Assembly (NCBI GenBank): GCA_036675475.1 | Contig: JAKFEY010000027.1 | Location: forward strand, 50,451 to 114,450 | Length of the DNA stretch: 64,000 bases | Origin: JALYRV01 sp036675475 | Lineage (GTDB): Bacteria; Acidobacteriota; Vicinamibacteria; Vicinamibacterales; SCN-69-37 | Direction of reading: 5' to 3' | In this document: in pieces, positions 7,693-16,670 of the stretch | Layout: each line of letters begins with the position of its first letter | How positions within the stretch are numbered: the stretch's first letter is position 1 | The notes under the pieces: generated by a model | Seen by the model: the letters and a program-made list of their open reading frames with translations, nothing else | The model's database searches: none | What the model was told of the DNA's origin: nothing | Position numbers and translations under genes: made by a program

Positions 7693-8788
7693 ACCAGCCG
7701 GGCGCGCCGCCGGCCAGCCGTCGCAGGTACAGCAGGGGCAACGGCAGGCGCGAGCGTGCGTCACTCCGCACGAACGCCGCGTCGGGCAGAAAGGTTTCGC
7801 GCAGGAGCGCCGCACGATCGCGCCAGCCGAGGGCGCGCCAGTCGAGCGCGAAGTCGTCGCCACGGGAGCGATCCTCCCTCGTGAACATCAACAGATCCGA
7901 CGGCTGCGCGGCCAGACGCGCAACGGCATCGGCGACGCCGGCCGGCAGCGTCTCGCCCGATCGCGCCGCGGCGCCGCTCACTTCGTACGCCACCAGCGGT
8001 CCCACCCCCCAATGGGCCGCTCGCTCGAGCAGCTGCGGCACGCGCCGTTCGGCATGCGCGGCCAGACGCAGCATGTCGACGTCCCAGATCAGGCGCCGCT
8101 CGCCAGGATGATGCACCAGCCGGTGCACGGCGGCCGTGATGATCGCGTCCACGTCATCGGGCCCGCGCGCCGCGCGATGCAGGCCCGGGAGCGGCACGCT
8201 TCGCGCCGCGACATCCGCGAAGGACATGCGCGAGGCCAGCGCGGGCGCGTTCACGACGCCGGTGTGGAGATCGACGGTGCATTCGCCGTCGGCCACCGGC
8301 CGGCGGTAACTCTGCTGCCGCACGCGCACCCGGCCCGGCTTTTTCACGTCCTTGACGAAGCCGGCGCCAAGCAGCGCGCGTTCGACGATGCCGGCGTGGC
8401 GGTGCTCGACGAGCAGGTCCCAGTCGAGGCGCATGCGATCGGCCGGCGACCCGTACAGGCTGTACGCGAGCGCCGCGCCTTTGAAGAACAGTACCGGCAC
8501 GTTCACGTGATCGAGCGCGCCGGCGACGGCGTGACGCTGCAGGGCTTCATACAACGTCCAGCGGCGCAACGCCCCCTGCATGGCGGCGACGTGCGCTCCA
8601 AGTCGAACCTCCGCTACATCCGGCGGCTCGACGCGCAGAAGTCCCCGCAGCGCAAACGGCACCACCTGCTGCTCTTCGGCAGCCGTGACGAGATCGCCTG
8701 GATCGCAGGGCGCGATCTCCGCGGGGGTGATCTGATGGGGATGAAAGAGAAGGCCGGCGAGTATGCGCGCGACGGGCATGCCGCCCAC
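7634..8788 (-). CDS. NTP_transf_5 family nucleotidyltransferase
   Basis: The 384-aa protein matches the NTP_transf_5 (PF14907-type) family often encoded in EPS and HPr-rel-A loci. Diagnostic parts are VLFFKGAALAYSLYGSPADR (cut before the acidic motif) and then MRLDWDLLVEH, whose acidic pair is expected to bind metal in the nucleotidyltransferase fold, plus the central CTVDLHTGVVN. The substrate is unknown. It is the last gene of the long minus-strand train, and its ATG lies 2 nt after the stop of the flavoprotein gene. A second ATG at 8779 (MPVARILAG) may be the true start. The 3' end overlaps the convergent HAD gene by 59 bp; the Asp/Pro-rich C-terminal tail lies in that overlap. Confidence 0.75.
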   Translation of the reverse strand: MGGMPVARILAGLLFHPHQITPAEIAPCDPGDLVTAAEEQQVVPFALRGLLRVEPPDVAEVRLGAHVAAMQGALRRWTLYEALQRHAVAGALDHVNVPVLFFKGAALAYSLYGSPADRMRLDWDLLVEHRHAGIVERALLGAGFVKDVKKPGRVRVRQQSYRRPVADGECTVDLHTGVVNAPALASRMSFADVAARSVPLPGLHRAARGPDDVDAIITAAVHRLVHHPGERRLIWDVDMLRLAAHAERRVPQLLERAAHWGVGPLVAYEVSGAAARSGETLPAGVADAVARLAAQPSDLLMFTREDRSRGDDFALDWRALGWRDRAALLRETFLPDAAFVRSDARSRLPLPLLYLRRLAGGAPGWFRRPSRPADPDPDPSRQDR

Positions 8789-8790
8789 GA

Positions 8791-9960
8791 TCAGCTCCAG
8801 ATGGAGCTGATGACGGCGCGCCGGAAGGCGGGATGCCGCAGCAGCGCCAGGGCCGCGCGGCGGTGCCAGTTGAAGTCGGCCGTCTCCTTGAGGAGCGGCA
8901 CGATGCCGTCGACGCGCGCGAGCTCGACGAGCGCGTCGATGCCGCGGTCGCCAAGCCGGGACGCGAGCCTGCGAAAGGCGAGGCCCGCGCGAATGTCGGG
9001 CCCGATGCGCTCGCGCCAGCGCGCTTCATACGGGCGCAGGTCGCGCTCGGCGAGGCGGTCGGCCGCCAGGCACGCGTCGAGCGTCTCGGCGGCGTACACG
9101 CCGCTCAGCATGCCGTAGTAGATGCCGCCGCCGGTGGTGGGTTTGACGAGGCCCGCGGCATCGCCGACCGCCAGCACGCGATCGGACACGGTCTTGGGCA
9201 CCGGGCCGAGCGGCAGCATCTTCATCCGCGGCGGGGGCATCGGCGCGGCCGGCATGCCGTGCTCGCGCGCCAGCTGCGCGGTGAAGGCGTCGAACCGCGC
9301 GCGCGCGTCCGTCTCGCACAACAGGCCGAGCCTGGCGTACGGCACGTCGCCGCGGACGAACGGCACCGCCCACGCAAACCCGGCCGGCGCGATGGTGCGG
9401 CCCATGCGCACGTCGATGTGCGGCAGCGACGCATACGGCATCTCCACCTGCGCGCTCTGCACGTAGGCCCGCGGAATGCCGAGGCCGAGCGCGCGATTGA
9501 AGCGATAGTTGGCGCCGCAGGCCAGGACCAGCGCGCGCGCGCGAACAGGCGCGCCGCCGCGCACCGCGGCGGTGACGCCGGCGGCGTCGACCGTGATGCC
9601 CTCGACACGGGCGCCGGTGCGCAGCTCCGCGCCGGCATCCGCCGCGCGCGCGGCCAGCGCCGCGTCGAACCGCGGCCGATCGACGACCGTGGCGATCACG
9701 TGATCGCTTTCAATCAGGACGGGCTCACCGTGGCCGGCGCGAAAGCCGGCCGATCGCGTAATCGCCAGGATGGTGTCGCGCGGAAGATCGAGCTCGCTGA
9801 ACGCGTCGTGCCCGAGCACGCCGGTGCAGTGGGCAGGACGGCCGACTTCCGGATGCTCTTCGAGCACGAGCGTGTCTCGTCCGCGCGCCGCGAGACGCGC
9901 GGCAGCCGACAGACCCGCAGGGCCCGCTCCTATGATGAGAACATCACGCACGTCGCGCAC
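8791..9960 (-). CDS. geranylgeranyl-reductase-family FAD-dependent oxidoreductase
   Basis: The 389-aa flavoprotein has the N-terminal dinucleotide motif VLIIGAGPAGLSAAARL (residues 7-23), a glutamate at the end of beta-2 (LVLEEHPEVG), the conserved CTGVLG segment and the FAD-ribityl motif GDAAGLVKPTTGGGIYYG near 270. These identify the geranylgeranyl reductase / digeranylglycerophospholipid reductase group, which hydrogenates prenyl double bonds. Its position between the initiating sugar transferase and the nucleotidyltransferase is unusual. A polyprenyl lipid carrier would be a logical substrate, but that is inference. It starts 12 nt after the sugar-transferase stop. Related halogenase or monooxygenase functions are less likely given the TTGGGI motif. 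Confidence 0.82.
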   Translation of the reverse strand: MRDVRDVLIIGAGPAGLSAAARLAARGRDTLVLEEHPEVGRPAHCTGVLGHDAFSELDLPRDTILAITRSAGFRAGHGEPVLIESDHVIATVVDRPRFDAALAARAADAGAELRTGARVEGITVDAAGVTAAVRGGAPVRARALVLACGANYRFNRALGLGIPRAYVQSAQVEMPYASLPHIDVRMGRTIAPAGFAWAVPFVRGDVPYARLGLLCETDARARFDAFTAQLAREHGMPAAPMPPPRMKMLPLGPVPKTVSDRVLAVGDAAGLVKPTTGGGIYYGMLSGVYAAETLDACLAADRLAERDLRPYEARWRERIGPDIRAGLAFRRLASRLGDRGIDALVELARVDGIVPLLKETADFNWHRRAALALLRHPAFRRAVISSIWS

Positions 9961-9972
9961 TCTCGCCGGGCC

Positions 9973-10635
9973 TCAGGTGAGTCTGCTGTTCGTGCCGCGC
10001 CGCTCCCACGATCCGCGAAGCGTGATGACGAGCGACTGCAGCACCAGGCGCAGGTCAAGCCAGACGCTCTGCCTGCGAAGGTAGAGCTTATCGTAGCGGA
10101 ATTTCTGACGGCGGGGTAGGTCGCGCCGCGCGTAGATCTGTGCGATGCCGGTGAGCCCGGGCCGCACCGCCGACCGCACCGTGAAGCCCGGGACGTCCTC
10201 CAGGGCCTGGGCGCCGGCGCCGGCGGCGTGCGTTTCGATCTCTCCTGGCCGCAGGGCGCGCGGCCCGACCACGCTCATGTCGCCGCGGAGGATGTTCCAC
10301 AGCTGCGGCAGCTCGTCGAGCGCGGTCGCGCGCAGCACGCGCCCCACGCGCGTCACGCGCGGATCCCGGGCGACGGCCTGCCGCGGCCCGTCGCGCTCGG
10401 CGTCGGCCACCATCGAGCGGAACTTCCACGCCAGGAACGGCCGGCCCCGCAGGCCCGAACGCGGCTGCGCGTAAAAGACCGGGCCGCGGCTGTCGAGCCG
10501 AATGGCCGCGGCGGCCGCAAGGGCAATCGGCAGCGTCAGGATCAGGCCGGCCGACGCAAACGCGATGTCGACACTCCGCTTGATCGGGTCGCGCGCAATG
10601 GCGGCGCCTCGCGCCAGGAGGCCGGCGTCGGTCAT
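9973..10635 (-). CDS. undecaprenyl-phosphate sugar-phosphate transferase (bacterial sugar transferase family)
   Basis: The 220-aa protein is a short (PglC-size) phosphoglycosyl transferase that starts EPS repeat-unit assembly by moving a sugar-1-phosphate to undecaprenyl phosphate. It has one N-terminal membrane helix (IAFASAGLILTLPIALAAAA), then WKFRSMVADAERDG, the signature DELPQLWNILRGDMSVVGPR and the C-terminal RPGLTGIAQIYARR. The Asp-Glu pair expected in the active site lies in the DELPQ motif. The ATG at 10635 was chosen because it overlaps the GT2 stop (TAATG); a longer frame reaching 11751 only runs through the neighbour. It is probably the initiating enzyme for the cluster. Confidence 0.92.
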   Translation of the reverse strand: MTDAGLLARGAAIARDPIKRSVDIAFASAGLILTLPIALAAAAAIRLDSRGPVFYAQPRSGLRGRPFLAWKFRSMVADAERDGPRQAVARDPRVTRVGRVLRATALDELPQLWNILRGDMSVVGPRALRPGEIETHAAGAGAQALEDVPGFTVRSAVRPGLTGIAQIYARRDLPRRQKFRYDKLYLRRQSVWLDLRLVLQSLVITLRGSWERRGTNSRLT

Positions 10636-11501
10636 TACTTGACCCGGCGCCCGCCAAGCGCGTCGTACAGCAGCAGCCACCGGCATCGCGTGAAGATGCC
10701 GGCGTACGCGGCTGCATCCTTGAGAGGATTGCGCCGGAAGTGTTTCCGGTAATACCGCCACAGACTCTCGTGCCGGGCGCGAATCATCGCCGGTTTCACC
10801 GCGCGGGAGCTGGCGCCAATCTCGTGTCGCAGCGTGACCAACGGCAGATAGCGCACCGCGCGTCCCGCCAGCGTCGCGCGGTAGCAGAAGTCGACATCTT
10901 CGCAGTACATGAAGAAGCCCTCGTCGAGCCCGCCCAGGTCGGCGGCCAGCTGCCGGCGGTGCACGAGTGCCGCGCCCGACACCCAGTCCGCCCTCGTCAC
11001 GCCATCGCGATCGGCCTCGGTTCGAAGGTACCGCTTCGAGAATGGATTGCCGGGCCAGAGGCGCGTGAGCAGCGAATAGCGGTGCCCGAGCGCGGAATGG
11101 AAACCGGGAAACCCGCGCGCGGAGGGCTCGATGCGGCCCTGCGCGTCGACGAGCTTGAGTCCGGCAATCGCGGTGCCGGGATGCGCGTCGAGCCACGCGA
11201 CCACGCCGGCGAAGCGGCCGTCGACGACCTCGGTGTCGGGATTGATCCACGCGACGTACCGCCCGCGCGCGACGGCAAGCCCGGCATTGATGCCGCCGGC
11301 AAAGCCCGCATTCCGGCCGTGCTCGATGACGCGCGCGTGCGGAAATCGCTGCCGCACGAGCGCGGCGGTCCCGTCGGTCGACGCGTTGTCGACCACGATC
11401 ACCTCGGCAGCCACGCCGTCGAGCGCGGGCACGAGCGACGCCACACACGCCTCGATGTGCCGCGCGGAGTGGTAGGTGACGATGATGATCGAGAGATCCA
11501 T
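10635..11501 (-). CDS. GT2 family glycosyltransferase (rhamnosyltransferase-like)
   Basis: The 288-aa cytosolic GT-A fold enzyme begins MDLSIIIVTYHS and carries VVDNASTDGTAALV, the metal-binding-type NPDTEVVD and the acidic EGFFMYCEDVDFCYR segment. All are typical of WcaA/WbbL-like GT2 enzymes that add rhamnose or similar sugars during O-unit assembly. The start at 11501 is set by the motif and by the TGATG overlap with the AsnB stop; a longer frame up to 11675 overlaps AsnB and carries no extra domain. The C-terminal part (HESLWRYYRKHFRRNPLKD) is the amphipathic tail seen in many family members. The sugar cannot be predicted. Confidence 0.88.
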   Translation of the reverse strand: MDLSIIIVTYHSARHIEACVASLVPALDGVAAEVIVVDNASTDGTAALVRQRFPHARVIEHGRNAGFAGGINAGLAVARGRYVAWINPDTEVVDGRFAGVVAWLDAHPGTAIAGLKLVDAQGRIEPSARGFPGFHSALGHRYSLLTRLWPGNPFSKRYLRTEADRDGVTRADWVSGAALVHRRQLAADLGGLDEGFFMYCEDVDFCYRATLAGRAVRYLPLVTLRHEIGASSRAVKPAMIRARHESLWRYYRKHFRRNPLKDAAAYAGIFTRCRWLLLYDALGGRRVK

Positions 11502-13390
11502 CAGGCCGGCGCGTACTTTCGCGCGAAATGCGTGTGCACGACCAGTGCCCACAGACGCGCGGCACTGACGGTGCCGGCCGCGAACGCGTCGACGTAGGGC
11601 GCGAGCTGAGGGCTCTGCAGCGGCTTCCGCAGCACGCCCAGCATGGAATCGCCGGCGAGCGCGGCGCGAAGCCACGCGTCCATCGGCAGCACGAACCCGG
11701 TTTTACGGCGCGCCAGATGGTCAGCCGGCAGGCTGTCGGGCATCGCGGCAAACAGCGCGGTCTTGTGCGTGGCGTGCCGCCCGCGGCGCCACCACCCGCC
11801 CTCGTGCACGCGCGCCATCAGCATGTGATCGACCAGCGGCACCCGCAGCTCGAGGCCGCGGCACATCGAGAACGCGTCGGAGTCGCGCAGCAGCTGCGGC
11901 AGCATGTACTCCCGCAGCTCGCACAGCATGACGACGTCGAGCATCGCGACGCCGGTATCGGGCTCCTGATCGTCGGGCGGCGCGTCCGCGCCGGCGAGCC
12001 GGCGGACATCCGCGTGCTCGAAGAGCGATCGATACTGGCGCCACAATCCCGCGCGCGTGCGGGCCGGCGCGCGCGCGATCTCGGCGAGCTTCCCGGGCGC
12101 GGCCACCGGCGCGCGCCGCGCGAGCGCGGCCGCGAGGCTTCCGCCCGGCAGGCCCGCGCGAAACGGCATCGTCGCGTGCCACAGCCGCGGCACGTCCCTG
12201 AAGCTCGGATAGCCGCCGAGCATTTCGTCGCCGCCCAGTCCCGACAGGACGACTTTCAGGCCCGCCCGCGCCACCGCGCGCGACACGATGAAGGTGTTCA
12301 GGCCGTCGTGCGTGGGCTCGGGCATCGCGGCAAGCGCCTCTTCGATCCAGCCCCCTACATCCTCGCGGCGCATCTGCACCTCGGAGTGGGCGGTCCCGTA
12401 TCGCCGTGCAATGCGCGCGGCCGGCTCCGACTCGTCGATGCCAGCGCCCGGCACCACGATCGTGAATGTGCGCAGCGCCGGCGCGCCAATGCGGGCGGCC
12501 GAGGCGACGATCGCCGCGGAATCAAGCCCACCGCTGAGAAACACGCCCACGGGCACATCACTTACCAGATGCGCGCGAACGGAGTCGTCAAGCGCGTGCT
12601 GAAACGCCTCCGCCGCCTGTTCCACCGGCTGCGTGCCTCGGCCGATCAACGACTCGGGCGCGAACCATCGCTCCACGGTCACGTCATGACCGTCGAAGCG
12701 CAGACGGCAGCCGGCCGGCAGTGCCTGCACGTGCTCGAAGACCGATTCGCCGTCCGGCACGTGGCCGCGTCTCAGGAATGCGGCCTGCATGGACGGCCGC
12801 AGGGCGCCGCCGAATCCCGCCGCGCGCAGCGATTGCGGCTCCGAGGCAAACGCCAGCAGCCCGGGCGCCGGCCGGCACCAGTACACCGGCTTGATGCCGA
12901 ACCGGTCGCGCACCAGATGCAGCGCCTGCTCGCGCTCGCTCCAGTACGCGAACGCAAACATGCCGCGAAGCTCGGGCAACCCGTCCATCCCGCGCGCCTC
13001 GAGCAGTTCGACGAGCACCCGCGCGTCGGAATTGGACTCGGGGGCGACGCCGAACTCCCGCTGCAGATCGCGAAAGTTGTAGATTTCGCCGTTGAAGGCC
13101 AGCCAGCCGGCGCCGCTGGCCGAGCGCATCGGCTGCGTGCCGGCCTCGGTGAGATCGATCACCGCCAGGCGCTGATGCCCGAGCCACGCCGACACCGACC
13201 CATGCACCGGGCGCACGGCCGCGGCCCCACCTCTCCCGCCATGCCGAACGGCGTCGGGACCATGGATCGCGGCCAATCCCCACGCGTCGGGGCCGCGGTG
13301 CGCCAGCGCTTCGCGCATGCGCGTCACCTGACGCGCGCGCGCCGCCGCATCCGATGCGTGCGCTTCGACGATGCCTGCGATGCCGCACAT
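11501..13390 (-). CDS. asnB: glutamine-hydrolysing asparagine synthetase, EPS-associated
   Basis: The 629-aa enzyme starts MCGIAGIVEA, so the nucleophilic Cys2 is present, followed by RGPDAWG, the LAFNGEIYNFRDLQ segment and the ATP-pyrophosphatase loop FLSGGLDSAAIV. This is a complete two-domain AsnB, in contrast to the Cys-less homologue at the left edge. AsnB-like enzymes are common in bacterial EPS loci, where they may amidate uronic acids or other carboxylates rather than make asparagine; which applies here is unknown. It starts 8 nt after the preceding GT4 stop and its own stop overlaps the GT2 start. Confidence 0.9.
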   Translation of the reverse strand: MCGIAGIVEAHASDAAARARQVTRMREALAHRGPDAWGLAAIHGPDAVRHGGRGGAAAVRPVHGSVSAWLGHQRLAVIDLTEAGTQPMRSASGAGWLAFNGEIYNFRDLQREFGVAPESNSDARVLVELLEARGMDGLPELRGMFAFAYWSEREQALHLVRDRFGIKPVYWCRPAPGLLAFASEPQSLRAAGFGGALRPSMQAAFLRRGHVPDGESVFEHVQALPAGCRLRFDGHDVTVERWFAPESLIGRGTQPVEQAAEAFQHALDDSVRAHLVSDVPVGVFLSGGLDSAAIVASAARIGAPALRTFTIVVPGAGIDESEPAARIARRYGTAHSEVQMRREDVGGWIEEALAAMPEPTHDGLNTFIVSRAVARAGLKVVLSGLGGDEMLGGYPSFRDVPRLWHATMPFRAGLPGGSLAAALARRAPVAAPGKLAEIARAPARTRAGLWRQYRSLFEHADVRRLAGADAPPDDQEPDTGVAMLDVVMLCELREYMLPQLLRDSDAFSMCRGLELRVPLVDHMLMARVHEGGWWRRGRHATHKTALFAAMPDSLPADHLARRKTGFVLPMDAWLRAALAGDSMLGVLRKPLQSPQLAPYVDAFAAGTVSAARLWALVVHTHFARKYAPA

Positions 13391-13398
13391 TCAGCCGG

Positions 13399-14559
13399 TC
13401 ATACCTGGCCGTAGAGTAACTGAAGCTGCTGCAGCGTACGGTCGATCCCGTAGCGCGACACCGCGCGATCCCGGCCGGCGCGGCCCATCGCGGCGGCGCG
13501 CGCGGGATCGTCTGCCAGATGCACGATGGCGTCCGCGAGGGCGTCCGGATTGCGCGGTTCGATCAGCAGGCCGGTTTCACCGTCGGCCACAATCTCGACC
13601 GGGCCGCCGTGCGCGGTTGCGATCACCGGCCGGCCCGACGCCATGGCCTCGAGCACGACCAGGCCGAAGGGCTCGGCCTCGCGCGACGGCAGCACGAACA
13701 TGTCGAGCGACTGATAAAACGCGGGCATGGCGTCGGGGCCATAGCGCCACCCCGCGAAGTGCAGCACGCCGTCGAGCCCGCTCGCGCGCGCGCGCGCGCG
13801 GAGCGCCGTCTCGTACGGCTCGAGGCCCTCGATCGGCCCGCCCGCCAGGATGAAGCGCACGTCAGGACGGGTGCCGTGCACGCGCGCGGCGGCGTCGATG
13901 AAATCCTCCAGCCCTTTCCACACGTCCATCCGCGCGGCGGCGCCGACAAGCGGCACGCCGGCGGGGATCTCGAAGTCGCGCCGCACGACGTCCGAGTGGC
14001 CGGGAACAAAGCGCGCGGTATCGACGCCATTTGGAATCTTCACGACGCGCGGGGGCAGCTCGCCGCCGCGCGCGAAGAGACGGCCGACGGCATCGCTCGT
14101 GACAATCACGCGCGTGGAAAACTGCAGCGCGAGCGCCCGCTCGAGCCGGCGCAGCGGCGCGTTCTGCCAGACGATCTCGCGCACATGCCACACATGGCTC
14201 CGCCCCGTCATGCGCGCGGCCGCCCAGCCATACAGATTGTGAATCGTGTTGGTGTGCACGATGTCGACGCGCTCGCGCCTGATGAGCGACGCCAGCGCCG
14301 CGACCGCGAGCGGAAAGTTGGCCGCGAAGGCCACCAGGCCCGCCTTGCCCTTCCGCGACGTCAGCTTCTTCATGCGCGGCACCACGATGACGCGCGCGCC
14401 GGCGTGCTCGAGGCGCGCGACGAGCGGGCCGGGCGACGGCAGCGCCACGATCGCCTCGAAGCGTCCCCGATCGAGCCGCTCGACGATGTGCGCGAGCGAG
14501 ACGTCGGATCCGCCGACCTCCGACGTCGTGTGCAGGAACAGAATCCTACGCGCCGCCAC
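13399..14559 (-). CDS. GT4 family glycosyltransferase
   Basis: The 386-aa GT-B fold enzyme has an N-terminal acceptor domain starting RILFLHTTSEVGGSDVSLAH and the linker motif VVKIPNGVDTARFVPG. The C-terminal nucleotide-sugar domain carries AARMDVWKGLEDFI and the E-x7-E motif EAEPFGLVVLEAMASGRPVI. It should be a retaining transferase adding one sugar to the lipid-linked repeat at the inner face of the membrane. It overlaps the upstream GT4 gene by 14 nt and is followed 8 nt later by asnB. Donor and acceptor are unknown. Confidence 0.9.
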   Translation of the reverse strand: MAARRILFLHTTSEVGGSDVSLAHIVERLDRGRFEAIVALPSPGPLVARLEHAGARVIVVPRMKKLTSRKGKAGLVAFAANFPLAVAALASLIRRERVDIVHTNTIHNLYGWAAARMTGRSHVWHVREIVWQNAPLRRLERALALQFSTRVIVTSDAVGRLFARGGELPPRVVKIPNGVDTARFVPGHSDVVRRDFEIPAGVPLVGAAARMDVWKGLEDFIDAAARVHGTRPDVRFILAGGPIEGLEPYETALRARARASGLDGVLHFAGWRYGPDAMPAFYQSLDMFVLPSREAEPFGLVVLEAMASGRPVIATAHGGPVEIVADGETGLLIEPRNPDALADAIVHLADDPARAAAMGRAGRDRAVSRYGIDRTLQQLQLLYGQV

Positions 14560-15616
14560 GAGTGCCTCCGGGCGCGCCGGCGATCACGCGCGCGTAGACG
14601 CGCTCGTACGCCTCGGCAACGCGGCGCCAGTCGTACTGCTCGGCGCGCCGCAGCCCGGGTGCGACGAGCGCCTCGCGCCGCGCCGCATCGGTGAGCAGCG
14701 TCACCAGCGTCTCGGCAAGGCGCTCTTCGTGCGCGATCGCGCCGTAGCGTCCGTCCTCGAGCACGTCGCGCGCCCCGGGATTCGGCGTGGCCGCCACGGC
14801 CGTGCCGGCCGCCAGCGCCTCGGCATAGGGCCTGCCGAAGCCTTCGTACGCGCTCGGCAGACACATCACCCACGCGCGCCGGTACGCGTCACGCAGCGCC
14901 CGATCGCCGAGCGTTCCGAGATTGATGATGCCCGGGCCCTCCGCGCGATCGGGCGACACGAGCCACAACTCGGCGCCGGGCACGCGCGGGCGCACGCGCG
15001 CCAGGAATTCGGATGCGAGCCATCGTCCGCGCTTGCGGCTGTCGAGCTCACCGACAAACAGAATTGATGGGGCCGGCGACTTCGGCGTGCCGTCGGGCGC
15101 GAATGCCGCGGTGTCGATCCCGTTTGGAATGACCTCGGCGCGTCGCGGCAGGTGCCGCACCGCGGCGCGCGACACGCCGACCACCGCATCGGCGCGCAGG
15201 GCCGCCAGCAGCTCGCCGCCGTAGAACCACGTATGCAGGGCCAGATGCTTGAGCGAGCGCGCCCTCACGCCGTTGGCCGCGGCCTCGTCGAGCGAGCTGC
15301 CGTGCAGCGTGCGCACGACCGGCCGGCCGGCGTGACGGACCAGTTGCTCGTCTCCCTGCGCGTGAATCACGTCGAACGGCCGAAAATCGACGCGCGCGAT
15401 CTGCATCGGAAATGTGAGCGGCGCGGTGCGCCGCGTCCGGCCGGGCAGCTGCACGACCCGCCAGGCCGCATCCGCGGGCGCCGGATCCTGGCTGAATACC
15501 GTCATGCGATGCCCCCGCGCCGACAGCGCCGCAGCGAGGCCTGCCGCGAAATGCCCCGCGCCGCCCCGGCTGGCCGGCGGCAGGAACCGCTGAATGAGCG
15601 CGACGTTATACGGCAT
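14546..15616 (-). CDS. GT4 family glycosyltransferase
   Basis: The 356-aa protein begins MPYNVALIQRFLPPASRGG, with a glycine-rich loop typical of GT4 N-domains (GGAGHFAAGLAAALSARGH). The linker EVIPNGIDTAAF and the C-domain motif YEGFGRPYAEALAAGTAV provide the donor-binding acidic residues. The start at 15616 was chosen from the conserved N-terminus; the open frame extends to 15721 but that part is Arg-rich and overlaps the upstream gene. It overlaps the preceding gene by 11 nt and the following by 14 nt, which supports coupled translation. The specific sugar is unknown. Confidence 0.88.
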   Translation of the reverse strand: MPYNVALIQRFLPPASRGGAGHFAAGLAAALSARGHRMTVFSQDPAPADAAWRVVQLPGRTRRTAPLTFPMQIARVDFRPFDVIHAQGDEQLVRHAGRPVVRTLHGSSLDEAAANGVRARSLKHLALHTWFYGGELLAALRADAVVGVSRAAVRHLPRRAEVIPNGIDTAAFAPDGTPKSPAPSILFVGELDSRKRGRWLASEFLARVRPRVPGAELWLVSPDRAEGPGIINLGTLGDRALRDAYRRAWVMCLPSAYEGFGRPYAEALAAGTAVAATPNPGARDVLEDGRYGAIAHEERLAETLVTLLTDAARREALVAPGLRRAEQYDWRRVAEAYERVYARVIAGAPGGTRGGA

Positions 15617-16670
15617 CGGCAATGCGCCTGTAGATCGCGAGCGTCGCGGCGGCCGTGTCGCGCCACGAGAACGCCCGCGCACGGGCGATCCCTTTCTCCA
15701 CCACCGCCGCGCGATGCGCATCGTCCGTCAACAGCGCGACGAGCGCGCCGGCCGCCGCCTCGGGATCGCACGGATCGACCGTCGCAGCGGCGCCGGCCGC
15801 GATCTCTGCAACCGCGCCCGTGCTCGACGTCACAACCGGAAGGCCCGACGCCATGGCTTCAATCACGGGCAGGCCGAATCCCGACACGGAAGGCAGATAC
15901 ACCAGCGCGTCGGCGGCGGCATACCAGGCGGCAAGCTTCTCGTCGCTCACGATGCCAAGCTCGCGCAAGCGGTCCGGCAATCCGAGCGACGCCGCCAGCG
16001 CGCCCTGCTCCAGCGTCAGCGGCGCGCCGATCTTGACGACGTCGAGATCGACCGACGCGCGCGCGAGCGCGGCGGCCCGCAGTGCCGTCTCCACGTTCAT
16101 GTAGGCGTGCGTGTGCCCCACGATCAACACGGTGGGACGCGCGAGGGCGCGCTCTTGCCTCAGGGCCTCGCGCGCGGCCGATGGCCGGAAGCGCTCGTCG
16201 ACGCCCTGCGCGATCACGGTGATCGCCGTCTCGGGCACCGCGAACAGATCCATGGCATCGCGCTTCGAGGCCTCGGAGGGCACGATGAACCTTGCGCCGC
16301 GCGCGACGGCGGTGCGCATGCCGCTCTCGAGCGCCTTGCGTGCCCAGAACGAGGCCGCCATGCGCATCGGCATCGCGTCGTGAAACGTGACGACCGTGCG
16401 CCGCGGCGGCAGGGCGCCGGCCAGATGCGCGAAGCCGTGATCGAGAATGTGATGCACGTCGGCGATCGTCCGCCCGGCAAGCCGCTGATACCTGACGTAC
16501 TGATCCCAGTAGCGCGCCGGCGGCGACAGGCGCGCGTCCGGCAGCGTCACGGCCGTGATGGCATCGCCCGGCGCCGCGGACTGCGCCAGATGCGTCTGCA
16601 GCTGCGCGGCATACACACGCATGCTCTGCCGCCAGGGATCCTCGAATGGCCGGTACAGCGCAGCCCGCAT
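15606..16670 (-). CDS. GT4 family glycosyltransferase
   Basis: The 354-aa enzyme starts MRAALYRPFEDPWRQSMRVY and contains HHILDHGFAHLAG and TVVTFHDAMPMRMA in the acceptor domain, EASKRDAMDLF before the linker, and the C-domain motif SGFGLPVIEAMASGLPVVT, where a Gly replaces the first Glu region but the second Glu is kept. The start at 16670 overlaps the previous stop (TGATG), so the longer frame to 16712 is rejected. FHD-type GT4 enzymes often transfer mannose or similar sugars, but that is only family knowledge. Confidence 0.87.
   Translation of the reverse strand: MRAALYRPFEDPWRQSMRVYAAQLQTHLAQSAAPGDAITAVTLPDARLSPPARYWDQYVRYQRLAGRTIADVHHILDHGFAHLAGALPPRRTVVTFHDAMPMRMAASFWARKALESGMRTAVARGARFIVPSEASKRDAMDLFAVPETAITVIAQGVDERFRPSAAREALRQERALARPTVLIVGHTHAYMNVETALRAAALARASVDLDVVKIGAPLTLEQGALAASLGLPDRLRELGIVSDEKLAAWYAAADALVYLPSVSGFGLPVIEAMASGLPVVTSSTGAVAEIAAGAAATVDPCDPEAAAGALVALLTDDAHRAAVVEKGIARARAFSWRDTAAATLAIYRRIADAV

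Noticed and set aside
13782..13801. A run of alternating CG as a regulatory repeat
   Set aside because: It lies inside a GT4 coding region (Ala-Arg codons) and fits the local codon use.
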